From: Hippophae tibetana
Lineage: Eukaryota; Streptophyta; Magnoliopsida; Rosales; Elaeagnaceae
Reading direction: 5' to 3'
DNA length: 64,000 bases
Assembly: GCA_037013495.1 (NCBI GenBank)
Contig: CM072811.1
Span: forward strand, 47,189,452 to 47,253,451
The notes below the pieces were generated by a model. That model searched no databases. It saw only the letters and a list, made by a program, of their open reading frames with translations, and had not been told where the DNA came from. Both the position numbers and the translations under genes were made by a program. Of the stretch, positions 52,136 through 63,995 are shown piece by piece. Each line of letters starts with the position of its first letter. Positions within the stretch are counted from its first letter, which is position 1.

Positions 52136-52390
52136 AGTTATAAATTGATAAAAATTAAAAATAATATATTCATCCCTCTAGATTAATAAAGTCCATAATC
52201 AAGTTAATTTTTAATATAAAGATATATTCTAAGATAACTAATATTTTCAAAAATAGAAAAGTTTGTTTAAGTTATTAAGTTATTAAGTTATAAATTAATA
52301 AATATATTAATTAATTCCATACTCAAGTTAATTTTTTAATATAAAGATATATTCTAAGATAACTAATATTTTCAAAAATAGAAAAGTTTT
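52136..52390. repeat. about 124-bp tandem duplication
   Basis: CAAGTTAATTTTTAATATAA through ATTTTCAAAAATAGAAAAGT is repeated at 52200 and 52324. Confidence 0.8.
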
Positions 52391-53999
52391 AATTAACTAC
52401 GTTTTTAAAAGCGTTAGCAGCTTCTATTTGTTTCTCTTTTCAATTCTCACTGTAATCAAGGACATTCTTCACGGTATAAATTATTATTTTTAATAGATAT
52501 AACACGGTAGTGACAATGATGATGCCAAAGGTTTTCACAAAGAGGAGCAACTTATTGAACAAAAAATTGTAGAGACATATTGACGTAAATTTCATTATAT
52601 TTATTAAAATAATTAATTTACTTAATCAATTCAAGAAAACATTACTCAATTAAAAAAATTATTTATACGAGTAGTTTATTTTTATAACAAAAAAACAAAC
52701 TCAATTTCAAATAAATAATGCTTAAAAAAAATTTAAATTTCTTACATTGTTTCATATCTACCCTTATCCACGAGTCTCAACATTTTATTATCAATTAAAT
52801 TATGTTCTCTTTCTATCATAAGTCTTCGAAAAATTAACATTTTAGAGAGAAATGTTTTTTATAGAAACTTATAAAAACTCTTATCGATTAGATTTATTTT
52901 ACTTATATTTTTATTTTTTATTGATTATTTTAAATAAAAAACATATTTGTATTGTCTCTTCACCTAGATCTAACTTTAGAGTGATTTTTTTTTATCATTT
53001 TTATATACATATATGATGATGTTATGTTTATATCGATAAAGTTTATATTTTATTTTCAATTTAGATATATATCTAGATTTATAGTGTCGAAGATCATGAA
53101 AATTATAATATGATATCAAAATTTTATTTTTTTTAAAAAATAATCAATATATTAATTAAAGTAGCTAAATATTAGATCGAATAATCTTACAACAGAGTGA
53201 AAAATAAAAACTCAATATTTTTTTGTGAATTTAAAAAAAAATTAATTTTTATTTAATAATTTTGATTGTTGATGTATTTAGGTTGATGCTTTCTTATATA
53301 GATTATATGGTTTGATTTTTAACAAAATTCTATTTTCTAAAAAAAATGCTTAAAATTTTAAACTTATTTATGTCATAAAGTTCAAACATCAAGCTCGCCA
53401 TGTGGGGGAGATATAAATAAAAATGAAGGAGCCATTCTCTAAGAAAATAAAAGGAAAAGCTTGTGGTTGTTTTTTCAACTTTTATATTATCAAACTTTAA
53501 GGAAATATTTATTTACATTTAAAATTATAAACGACGAAAACATTAATATTTTGTGTGGAAGAAGAGATTCTCACATCAATATACACATCATCAATTCATA
53601 ACAATCCAGACCTTTTAGCGTAATTATTCTTTCTTATTCCCTAACCATCAAATCTCAATCTCTTACTAACAACTTACAGATCATAATCTACTTACATATA
53701 TGTGTAATATATATATTGATTAGTTGTTGACACTTAATAGAAGAGGTAAGGTTGTTGTAGAAATGCTTCAATCTGAGTGAATGGTTGTAAGTCCCGCTTT
53801 AGCCGAGGTAATGACGTTCAGGGCAATAATACCTTTGAAATACCGATGGTTTAGTAAACAACCAACTCTATTAAGGTAAGTGTTATAAGTTATAAGTATT
53901 CTTATAAGAGATAGAACAAAAACTTAAATATTAAATACTTCATGCATTAATTATTTAAAATAAATTCCATGACTCAAATTTCATGATTTATATTCTGTA
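52391..53999. other. spacer, possibly the leader of the pararetrovirus-like relic
   Basis: A TATA-like GAGATATAAATAAAA at about 53409 lies 600 bp before the first movement-protein frame. A small G+C-richer block at 53745-53880 could be untranslated leader. No coding region is recognisable. Confidence 0.35.
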
Positions 54000-54119
54000 T
54001 CTTGCTTGTTATTAATAGACTGTAATTTATTTGTTAAAAATCTTATTTACCATACAATACATGTTATATTGATGATTAGTTTTCCATATTGTTTACAAGT
54101 TTTATTTAATTTAAACTTA

Positions 54120-54940
54120 AATATGTCTAAACAGAGCTTTTTAACATCATCACCTTTATTACACAAAACTTCATCATCTTATTCTAAGAAGTCTTATATT
54201 ACTAATAGTAACGAAGTTACTATTAATTTTTTTGAAAAATCTATTGATCGTTGGAAAGTTCCAAAGATCAATAAAAATCAAATTTATCAAACAAAGATGA
54301 TGAATCTTTTCAAAACAGATTACATCATTAAAACTGAAGAAAGAGATCTTCAACTTTCACTACCTTTTGAATCAATCCAACTTCTTTCAAAAGAATCATT
54401 ACAAAAACATTTTGATAAAAAATTCAAGTATATTCATATAGGCCTAGTCCAGATTAGATTAAGACCTTTAAACCGACTTGGGTTAAGTTCATCAATTCTA
54501 GCAGTCTTAAGGGATGCTAGATTAACAGATTTCAAGGAATCTTTATTAAGAACGGTAGAAACAGGTTTAGGTTTATGACCTATATCCTTTAACTGCTTTC
54601 CAAATATAGTAGTATCTCTAGGAGATCTCAAATATTAAAAACATTAACTCTTCAAATCCAAACTCATAATACTAATGTTTTACCAGGAACTATAACGGTA
54701 GCGTTACTATATAGAGTCCATTATAAGATAATGACGTCCACTTGGGACATTAAAAACATTTATAACTCTGCTAAAGAAGAAACCATTTTATTACATACAG
54801 ACTTGTCTAGATCCAATATTACAATCCCTAGACCAATAAGTTGGGATAGTGTAGTATACCCAGATAGGTGGCTTTTAAAAGGAATTTCCCAACCAATAAA
54901 TGAAACTCATCAACCAGAAGAACCTGTCCAAAACATATAA
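54120..54940 (+). pseudogene. movement-protein-like remnant of the pararetrovirus-like relic
   Basis: The first open piece (to 54578) contains YIHIGLVQIRLRPLNRLG followed by LRDARL, the core signature of the plant viral movement protein (MP) family, which in living viruses modifies plasmodesmata. A second piece in another frame (54731-54940) has the PRPISWDSVVYPDRW segment expected near the end of the domain. The two are separated by stops and a frame change. Confidence 0.7.
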
Positions 54941-56639
54941 CTTTCTGAAATAATAAAAATGGAAATATTGAAATAGGATTCAATAGATCTTTATCAATGA
55001 GATACTTTTCGAGTGCCTTAGATTTCTCATCAATACATTTACCATTCAAAGCAAACCCTAGGTCATCAACCTCTGATTTACTTAGGAAAACAAAACTCAA
55101 AGGAGTAGACTGTAGTACACAAGTACCCAGACCAGTTTACACAGTTGAATCTGAGATGAACGAATCATCTCAGTTATCACTTATATTTCCTTTATCACCA
55201 ATTCAATCCTTAGCACCTAGCCAGGAACCTAGGATAAATGAGTTAAATGTATTAACGGTAGATAGTGAAGAATCTTGGAAAGAAAAAGTCCTTAGAACAT
55301 ATCTAAACCTACCACAAAATAAAAAGAATTAAATATTGGTTCTTTAAAACACATTCAGAATATTTAGGGCTAACTGTTTTAGGAAACATGAACGTTATAT
55401 TAAAGAACATAATAAAAATATAATTTTTTCCGAATGGTTAGAAATCTATAGGGCAACCAAAGGATTAGATTCCCCATTCGTACATAAAAAACATATAGAT
55501 CAGACAAATAGGATAAAACCTAAATCTAAGAAATATTATCGGATCACATTGTTACCCTTACCCAGGATAGAAGAGTTAAATCCTCATCATCAATAGTTAG
55601 CTCTGAACAGGCTAGCAAAATATTACCAGTTGACTTAGTCAAACCATCAACGATCTTAATAGGTAACCTACCAGTTATTATTTAGGATCCAAAACCAGAA
55701 CCAATAGTTAAACCTATAGTTCACATTGACCCAAAACCAGTCAACATTACTGTAGAACCAATAGCCATAGAACCTATAGCTATAGTTCTACAATATAAAT
55801 TATTCCCTTCAATAAGTGTCTCGGATGTCACAGAGGTTGACTTCGATATGCTCTTGGATAAACTGGTAGGGCTATTAGCTACAAATTTAGTAGTTTTTAC
55901 TCCACATATTAAAACCTTTTCAGAAATTAAACCTAACAATTTCACACTAGATGACTTCGATAAGTTTTTAGAAGAAACAGATGATCTAATTAATATGATC
56001 AAAACAAAAAAAGAAGTTACCCGTATGGGAAAATCCAAATGGTTCAGTTGAAGCTGAACATCCTCCATTAAGACCTATTACCATCCCTTACCAGGATAGT
56101 CAGGTAGAAGCCTTTCCTCTTAAGAACCCTCAAGAGAACCAAGCAACCAACCTCAAAAACATAGTTACCCAGAATAACTATACAAACATTAGCCTAAATA
56201 CTTTAGGTAAACAATTAATTAGGATAGAGAAAAATCTAAAAATAGATATTCCCTCTACCTCGTATCAAATAACAGATAGGATAGTTAAGAACCCTATCTT
56301 TAAACCATTCTAGGTCTCCAAACCAGCCTAGGAAGAAATAACATCAAAATTTGAAAAAATCCAAAATTGGAATAACACCCTTAGGTCCCAATTAGAAGAT
56401 CAATTTTCAAACAAAATAGGACTAGTTGCTTCTGAGTCACCAGTAACTCAAAAATCAACCCAGAAACCATTACAAGATCTTAGTATTCTTAGCAAACTAG
56501 GATCTGAAATATCATCTGAGGATAGTTCCCAGGAATCCATTCCATAACCAACTCATCACCTTCAAAAATTAGCTTGGCAAGAACCTAGCCCAGTTAGGTA
56601 TCCTCACACCATAGGTACCCAACCTAGTCAGGTTATCCA

Positions 56640-57420
56640 ATCTAAGTATAACGCGTCTTCTATCTATGTTTGGAACATTGATGGAATGACAGATCATGAG
56701 ATACTAAATATCTTATAGCAAATAACTATGGCGTCAAATGCTTATAAAACCCAAATAGGCATAAATGATAAAACAGTTGTTGAATTATTAATTGCTAGCT
56801 TTTCAGGCCAACTAAAAGGATGGTGGGATCATCATCTTACAAAACAACAACAATCAGATGTCTGTAATTCAATATTGACTGATGAGTGTGGTATACCCAT
56901 ACTTTCCCATCAAGGAGCTCCTATACAGGATATAGTCTCCACTCCACTCTTTACCATATCACATCATTTTATGGGGGATCCATCCCATTTAAAAGATAAA
57001 AATGTTGATCTTCTTTCTAACATTAAATGTAGGAAGATGAGTGATTTTCGAAAGTATAAAACTACATTCCTGTCTAGAGTTATGTTAAGATATGACTCTA
57101 TTCAACCATTCTGGAAGAAGAAATTCCTAGCTGGACTTCCTCCACTCTTAGGTGAGAAAACAAGAAAAAAAATCCGGGAAACTTATAGGAATCATATCAT
57201 CCCATATGATTAATTCACCTATAGTCAATTAATCAGTTTTGCTCAAAACCAGGGTCTTCAAATTTGTCAAGATTTGAAAATCTAAGAACAAATGAAATTG
57301 GAACTAAAAGTTTCCAAAAGAGAAATTGGATCATTCTGCAAACAGTTTGATGGAAACCTCTCTATTGATAAAACCTGCGAGGGAACTTGTAGTAAAACCA
57401 AATCAAAACCTTATAAGGAA
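56640..57420 (+). pseudogene. coat/gag-like remnant of the pararetrovirus-like relic
   Basis: The longest open piece is 56728-57213 (161 codons). It includes FSGQLKGWWDHHLT, DPSHLKDKNVDLLSNIKC and LAGLPPLLGEK, features of the capsid-like domain found in plant pararetroviral and related polyproteins. The reading continues past a stop at 57211 to a basic region ending at 57422. The zinc knuckle expected next is not present because the LTR begins there. Confidence 0.65.
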
Positions 57421-57422
57421 TC

Positions 57423-59139
57423 TGATAAGTGTTGAAAAAGCGCTAAAATTACCATAATTTTATGCACATTAATTGATTAAAAATATATATATATATATGT
57501 TTTATCATATTTTTATATAAATTTGTCTTTTTTCAGAATCACAGGTATTTTTATTATTTTTTAGGTATTTTAGCTTAAAAACGTAACTTAAAGACTGAAA
57601 GAAGAATACTGGAAGCAATACATCCCGAATATATTAATAAATAAATGAGTAAAGGCTAACAAATATAAAATAATTAGACAAAATGGGTCAAAAAGGTCAA
57701 AAATGTCAAAAAGGTGGAAATCGCGCCGCCGCGCGCCTGCTTCCATTTCCGCACGCGCGCCCCAACTACCCTCCGCACGCACCGCTGCCATTTCGCCCCA
57801 TTTTCGCGCACAGCCGCCCCCATGACATCATCAATGATGTCAGCAATCACCACTCCGCGTTTCCACCATTTTTTCTCCTCATCCTCACCTATAAATACCC
57901 CTATCTTCAGCTCAAAACACACTTTTCTCCTATTTCTTTCTCTCCATTTCTTAGTTTTTAGTTTTTAGTTAGTTTTTCTTAGTTTTAGAGTTCTTCCCTT
58001 GTTAGGAAGAACTAGCTATGTTTTTGTAATTTATTTGCTTTTTGATTCAATAAATGGGAGTGCAAATTCCGCTTGAACGTTTTTCAACAACGGGAATAGC
58101 ATCGAAGTTCTGTAAGGATTTTATTTTCTTTACAGTTATTTTTTATGCTTTATTCTTACATGTTATATTTAATTTGTCTGTGATTAAATTTAACTCTACT
58201 GGCTGTTTGTAAACATGATATAATAATAACGTTGTTATGCTTGCGAAATATTAAATAGGTAAAAATCTCTAAAATGAATTGATTTTATTTTTATTCAAGA
58301 TTTTATATTAAGAATGTTAGAGAGAAATATATTATTTTTCATTACAAACTTAAATCTGAAAATTAGATTTTAAGGTTTAGTTATCCGGTCTAATTTAGAG
58401 TAGTGCTCTTTTATTTGTTGGTACAATCGCCCGGTAGTTAGAGTGTAGCTCTATTTCAAAAGTTTTTATAAGAATTATTATTTGAAAATGTATTGAAAAC
58501 ATGTTTTCAGTAGTGGTTTTAAAACTTGAAAGTTAATACCCGAATAACTAAATTCTTAGGTTTAATTTGGACACCTTGAATAAATTTTAAACTGTCTAAC
58601 CCTATCAAAGGTGGCATTTAAATGGTTCATTTTCAATCTCTTAGAAAAGGAATCAATTTAATTAACCAAATTAGTTATGAACCCCACTTATAGGTGTTAA
58701 TTGATTTGTTTAGTTAACAAAGAATATCTAACCCCACCAAAGGTGGTAGTTATACAAAAAAGAGAGAATCAATAAATATCAATTCATATCTTTAATAACC
58801 TAAATAATATGAGCAAACATAATTAACTTAGTTATTATATCCATAAATACTCCACCATTATAAATGATAAAATTTGCATAAATGTTTATTGAATCTATGT
58901 TTATTTTTATGTCAGTAGATTAAAAACACAAAACCCCAAAATATCGTGACAGGATGTTTAGAATTTAATTTCGTTTTTAAAAGTTTGAATAATAAATTAA
59001 AAACCATATACATTCCTTCCTTGGATTGACCTTGGGAGTATACTTATCAATTTCTATGAAATTATTCGTGCACTTGTGAGAGTTTTATAAATATAAAACC
59101 AAAGTATTGGCAAGAATCGGCGATACCGATTTTCGCTCA
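57423..59139 (+). mobile_element. LTR of an Athila/Tat-type Ty3/gypsy element, + orientation (5' LTR)
   Basis: Begins TGATAAGTG and ends TTTTCGCTCA, so it has the TG...CA termini, and is 1717 bp long. It holds a G+C-rich U3 segment (57720-57835), a TATA box CCTATAAATACC at 57888-57899, and AATAAA at 58049-58054. It is directly followed by a primer-binding-like site, so it is a 5' LTR. It is inserted in the pararetrovirus-like relic; the five bases before it are GAATC. The open frames at 57674-57968 arise from the G+C-rich U3 and are not genes. Confidence 0.85.
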
Positions 59140-59157
59140 TCAAGTTTTTGGCATCGT
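59140..59157 (+). other. truncated internal start with primer-binding-like site
   Basis: TCAAGTTTTTGGCATCGT follows the LTR end. It resembles the start of Athila/Tat internal regions, where TTTTTGGCGCCGTTG pairs with tRNA-Asp; here GC reads AT. Only 18 bases remain before the inverted LTR begins exactly at its terminus (TGAGCG). Confidence 0.75.
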
Positions 59158-60889
59158 TGAGCGAAAACCGACATCGCCAATTCTGCAAATACTTTGGTTT
59201 TATATTTATAAAACTATCGCAAGTGCACGAATAATTTCATAAAAATTGATAAGTATAGTTCCAAGGTCAATCTAAGGAAGGAATGTATATGGTTTTTAAT
59301 TTATTATTCAAACTTTTAAAAACGAAATTAAATCCTAAACATCCTGTCACGATATTTTGGGGTTTTGTGTTTTTAATCTACTGACATAAAAATAAACATA
59401 GATTCAATAAACATTTATGCAAATTTTATCATTTATAATGATGGAGTATTTATGGATATAATAACTAAGTTAATTATGTTTGCTCATATTATTTAGGTTA
59501 TTAAAGATATGAATTGATATTTATTGATTCTCTCTTCTTTGTATGAATACCACCTTTGGTGTGATTAGATATTCTTTTTTAACTAAACAAATCAATTAAC
59601 ACCTATGAGTGGGGTTCATAACTAATTTGGTTAATTAAATTAATTCCTTTTTCTAAGAGATTGAAAATGAACCATTTAAATGCCACCTTTGGTGGGGTTA
59701 GACAGTTTAAAATTTATTCAAGGTGTCCAAATTAAACCTAAGAATTTAGTTATCCGAGTACTAACTTTCAAGTTTTAAAACCACTACTGAAAACATGTTT
59801 TCAATAAATTTTTAGATAATAATTCTTATAAAAACTTTTGAAATAGAGCTTCACTCTAACTACCGGGCGATTGTACCAACAAATAAAAGAGCACTACTCT
59901 AAATTAGACCGAATAACTAAACCTTAAAATCTAATTTTTAGATTTAAGTTTGTAATGAAAAATAATATATTTCTCTCTAACATTCTTAATATAAAATCTT
60001 GAATAAAAATAAAATCAATTCATTTTAGAGATTTTTACCTATTTAATATTTCGCAAGCATAATAACGTTATTATTATATCATGTTTACAAACAGCCAGTA
60101 AAGTTAAATTTAATCACAGAAAAATTAAATATAACATGTAAGAATAAAACATAAAAAATAACTATAAAGAAAATAAAATCCTTATAGAACTTCGATGTTA
60201 TTCCCGTTGCTGGAAAATGTCCAAGTAGAATTTGCACTCCCATTTATTGAATCAAAAAGCAAATAAATTACAAAAACATAGGTAGTTCTTCCCAAAAAGA
60301 GAAGAACTCTAAAACTAAGAAAAACTAATTAAAAACTAAGAAAAACTAAAAACTAAGAACTGGAAAGAAAGAAAGAGGAGAAAAGTGTATTTTGAGGTAT
60401 GGTATGAAGTGTAGAGAAGGGGGTATTTATAGGTGAGGATAAGGAGAAAAAGTGGGTGAAAAAATGGTGGAAACGCGGAGTAGTGATTGCTGATGTCATT
60501 GATGACATCATGGAGGTGGCTGTTCGCAAAAATAGGGCGAAATGGTAGGGGCGCGCACGAGGGAGCAGGAGTGCGCGCGGAAATGGAAGCAGGTGCGCAC
60601 GGTTTGACATTTTTGACCCTTTTGACCCATTTTGTCCAATTTTTCGATATTTGTTGATCTTTCCTCATTTATTTATTAATATATTCGTGATGTATTGCTT
60701 GCAGTATTCCTCTTTCAGTCTTTAAGTTACGTTTTTAAGCGAAAATACCTGAAAAACAATAAAAATACCCGTGATTCCGAAAAAGACAAATTTATATAAA
60801 AATGTGATAAAACATATAAATATATATATTTTTAATCAATTAATGTGCATAAAATTGTGATAATTTTAGTGCTTTTTGAGCACTTATCA
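59158..60889 (-). mobile_element. LTR of the same family, minus orientation (3' LTR)
   Basis: Read on the minus strand it begins TGATAAGTGCTC at 60889 and ends TTTTCGCTCA at 59158 (1732 bp). The TATA box is at 60424-60431. A polypurine tract lies immediately upstream (60890-60904), which makes this the 3' LTR of an element whose body extends right, beyond the window. Confidence 0.85.
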
Positions 60890-60904
60890 CAACCCCCAAC
60901 CAGC
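60890..60904 (-). other. polypurine tract of the minus-strand element
   Basis: On the minus strand GCTGGTTGGGGGTTG directly precedes the LTR start, the position where plus-strand DNA synthesis is primed in LTR retrotransposons. Confidence 0.8.
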
Positions 60905-63182
60905 TTCTTGCTAGTCCCTTAGCAAGAGAAGCGGTAAAAACTAAAAATTAAACTATCCTAAATCACTTTCGTGGATTGACACTGTTGCATTTAGCCTATG
61001 CAACAAGCCTTTAAACCCCTAGGTTGCGCTAGTGGACGAGTTTGAGTCTCTTGAGGGTTTTCAGTAATGATACTCACAAACGTAAAACTAAATGTAAAAA
61101 TTAAAAGAAATAATAAAAACAAAAAACTCAAAAACTAAAATTACAACAAAATCAAAAATTAATTTTTAAGAATAAAAGAAAACAACATATCACAAAAATG
61201 TCTTATACTTTTTAATCTCTTTTAAGATCATAATTAAAATCTCAAGCATAAGTTATTTTAATCTATTTAAACAATCATGATTTATTATAATAATTAGTCG
61301 AAAATCATTTTCATATTTCATATAAAAAATATATCAATTTAATTTCACCTAATTTCAGTGTCTAGAATCCGAATTCGCTTCGACTCTATTTCTTACTTGT
61401 CAATACTCTCAAAACACTGAATCCTATGGGTTCAAACACTCGTACTAATTTATATGCGAAAGAGTTGATGTATAGAAATGAACTAATTTGTTCGCATATG
61501 TATAAAGAATAAAGGTTCAAAGTGTTATTTTAACATTGATCTCATGAAAGGAATCGAATGTATAAATTATAAATATATCATATATAAAAATTATTTTCAT
61601 GCATAAATCAAACTCATTAAGAAAGAATTTCAAGATATATGCTTTTTACAAATGAAGGAATTGCAATGACTTTTTAGGGAATTACTTCTTATATCTTTCT
61701 TTTGTAATTAGCCTGTACTCACAACTTTGTAGGCAATATGGGTCATAGTATGTAGATGATACTATATATTTTTTATCTCTCTATTTTTTTTATTTTTTTT
61801 CTGAAGATATTTTTCAATATATGTATTTTTTTAGAGAGTCACCCATGTATAGATTACACATTTTTTCGGATTTTGGTGAGTGGTTAATTTTGTGGCTTTT
61901 CTATTTGATCTTGGTTTAGGTAACCCCAGATATGTCTTTTTTTTTGTAGCAGTCATGCATGAATGAGATATAAGCATATACTATCAATTTCTACTCAAAT
62001 AATTTAATCTAAGCAAAAATAATAAAAAAAAATATATGATACTCTATTAAGATGAGAAAAAGTTCATACATTGAATGCTAATATCTATAGAGATCATCTA
62101 AAAATTTGAATAAATAAGAAATGTATTTGGAGTAGAAAAAATATATATTTCACTCTGAATAAAAGAAATTAGGCTCAAATTATATCTCATAAGGGTAGTC
62201 TCCACTAATATTTTTTTCATAAACACTGATTTTGGGTTTAATATAATTTTCACATTTAATCAAGAAATACTAGTTATGACAAAAACTAACTAATTATCAA
62301 AAATAATTACAAAATATTTCATGATATGTTTTCAAAAATTAATCTAACAGTACAAAAGACTTAACTATTTACTTAAATTTGATTTAAAGAAATGATAAAT
62401 TTTTGTGAGAAAATATTTTTTTTTAATTTTTAAATTGTTAAATATTTTTTTTCTTTTCTAATTAAGCATGGTAACTTTTTACCACTCCCAACCTAGAACT
62501 TACATTGTCCCCAATGTAACAACTGTAAATTAAAGATAAAGAGAAAAGAGAAGAAAGATTACATATTTCTTGAGAATGTGTAAGTAGTAATGGAGAAATG
62601 CAGGTGGATCCATCATATTCATCATTAAAGTGTATACAGACAGATCGCTGTGAACTTCTAACATCTCAACAAATATTTTTAGTTTTAACAATTTAAAAAT
62701 TATTCACATATAATTAAACTAAAATAAACAATAAAATTAAGTAAATAAAATAAATAACATAAAATTACCTAAAATGATGGGTTGTCTCCCATCCAACGCT
62801 TAGTTTAACGTGTTAGCAAGACGTAACTTGGGGATTGCATTTTAAGTAAACTCAATGTCCCCTCATCATTGAGTCAATCAAACCTACAAGTAAGACAAGG
62901 TTGTCTACCTATACTGTTTCAAACATGCTCTATTGATTTTCTAATTTTTTTTTGTACTTAAAACTGGGGCATACTTAGGGTTTTAGATAACTCACATCTA
63001 GGTGCAAATCAAATAATTAAGGCATCAAAACACAATTGTACCCTAGATCAAACAAAGCAACTAACTCCTTATATTGTAATTAAAACTTTAAAATTTTGGA
63101 GATAGTTTCAGAAAAAAAAAATTATATATTTTTTTAAATTTTTTTAAAGTTAAAATAACATAATCAGTATTAACCAAGAATG

Positions 63183-63300
63183 CTCCCAAGAAAGAATGGT
63201 GGGGCAAAAACTCCTTAAAAACCATCCTCCTAGACAGAGTAACGTTCCCAAGAAAGACTAGTGGCACAAAAGCTTCAAAGAACTAGTCTCCTAGACAGAA
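63183..63300. repeat. 61-bp unit in two copies, each with its own hairpin
   Basis: Both copies share TCCCAAGAAAGA and CTCCTAGACAGA. The stem is GAATGGT/ACCATCC (63194-63200 and 63221-63227) in copy 1 and GACTAGT/ACTAGTC (63256-63262 and 63282-63288) in copy 2. Bases differ but pairing is kept. Confidence 0.7.
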
Positions 63301-63329
63301 CTCCCTTAAATCTTTACTTTTCATGCTAT

Positions 63330-63610
63330 TAAAATTAAGTTAATTAAGTTCAGTTAATTAAAAATCTAAGTTAATTAAGTTAATGAAAATCTAAGTTAAT
63401 AAAGTTAAGTGAAGTAAAAATGTAATGTTAATTAAGTTAAATGAAGTAAAAATCTAAGTTAAATAAGTTAATGAAAAACCTAAGTTAATTAAGTTAATGA
63501 AAGTAAAAATATAAGTTAATTAAGTTAAATAAAGTAAAAAAAAAACTAAGTCAATTAAGTTAATGAAAATCTAAGTTAATTAAAACCCTAAGTTAATTAA
63601 GTTAAATGAA
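63330..63610. repeat. minisatellite of TTAATTAAGTTAA(A/T)(T)GAA-type units
   Basis: Units of roughly 24-30 bp with AATCTAAGTTAATTAAGTTA recur about nine times with small length changes. Confidence 0.8.
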
Positions 63611-63804
63611 AATTAAAAAAAATATATAATTAAAGAAAGAAAACATAATAATACAATAAAAAATAATAAAAATTAAATTAAATTAAAAAAGGTAAAATAA
63701 ATTAAATTAAATTAAATTTTTTTATATATATATTTTTTTATTTTTAAATTTTATTTTATTTTTATTTTTTTATTTAAAATTTTTTTAAGTTTTTTTTTAA
63801 TTTT

Positions 63805-63995
63805 TTTTTACTATTTCACGCTATCATTTTTATTTATTTATTTATTTTAATTTAAAATTTAAAATTATTTTAAATTGTTTTTACTATTCATGAACGGTAA
63901 GTTTATTTTACTATTTCATGTTATCATTTTTATTTATTTTTTTAACTTAAGATTTTAATTTTTTTTGTTTTTTTACTATTCATGAACGGTAATTT
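63805..63995. repeat. about 96-bp tandem duplication
   Basis: ACTATTTCA(C/T)G(C/T)TATCATTTT and TTTACTATTCATGAACGGTA each occur twice, about 92-100 bp apart. Confidence 0.75.

Larger units (their letters stand above)
54006..57422 (+). mobile_element. decayed pararetrovirus-like (Caulimoviridae-type) relic, 5' portion only
   Basis: A movement-protein-like region is followed by a long stop-riddled linker and then a coat/gag-like region, all on the + strand. This order is that of plant pararetroviruses such as petuvirus-like endogenous sequences. Protease, reverse transcriptase and RNase H are absent because an LTR begins at 57423. Frameshifts and stop codons occur in every section (for example stops at 54576-54578 and 57211-57213). 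It is a fossil with no coding potential for virus functions. An MP-bearing retroelement that is not a virus is an alternative. Confidence 0.65.
57423..60889. repeat. 3.4-kb inverted repeat made of two LTRs of one family
   Basis: 57423-59139 and 59158-60889 are reverse complements with scattered differences over their full length, and the loop is only 18 bp. Landmarks such as the TATAAATA box, CCGGGCGATTGTACCAAC and CCACCTTTGGTGGGGTTAGA appear in both arms at mirrored positions. A transcript through it would fold into a very long hairpin. Confidence 0.95.

Noticed and set aside
57674..57968. Four overlapping frames of 67-92 codons on both strands
   Set aside because: They come from the G+C-rich U3 of the LTR; the mirror copy at 60336-60668 gives frames of the same kind, and none resembles a protein.
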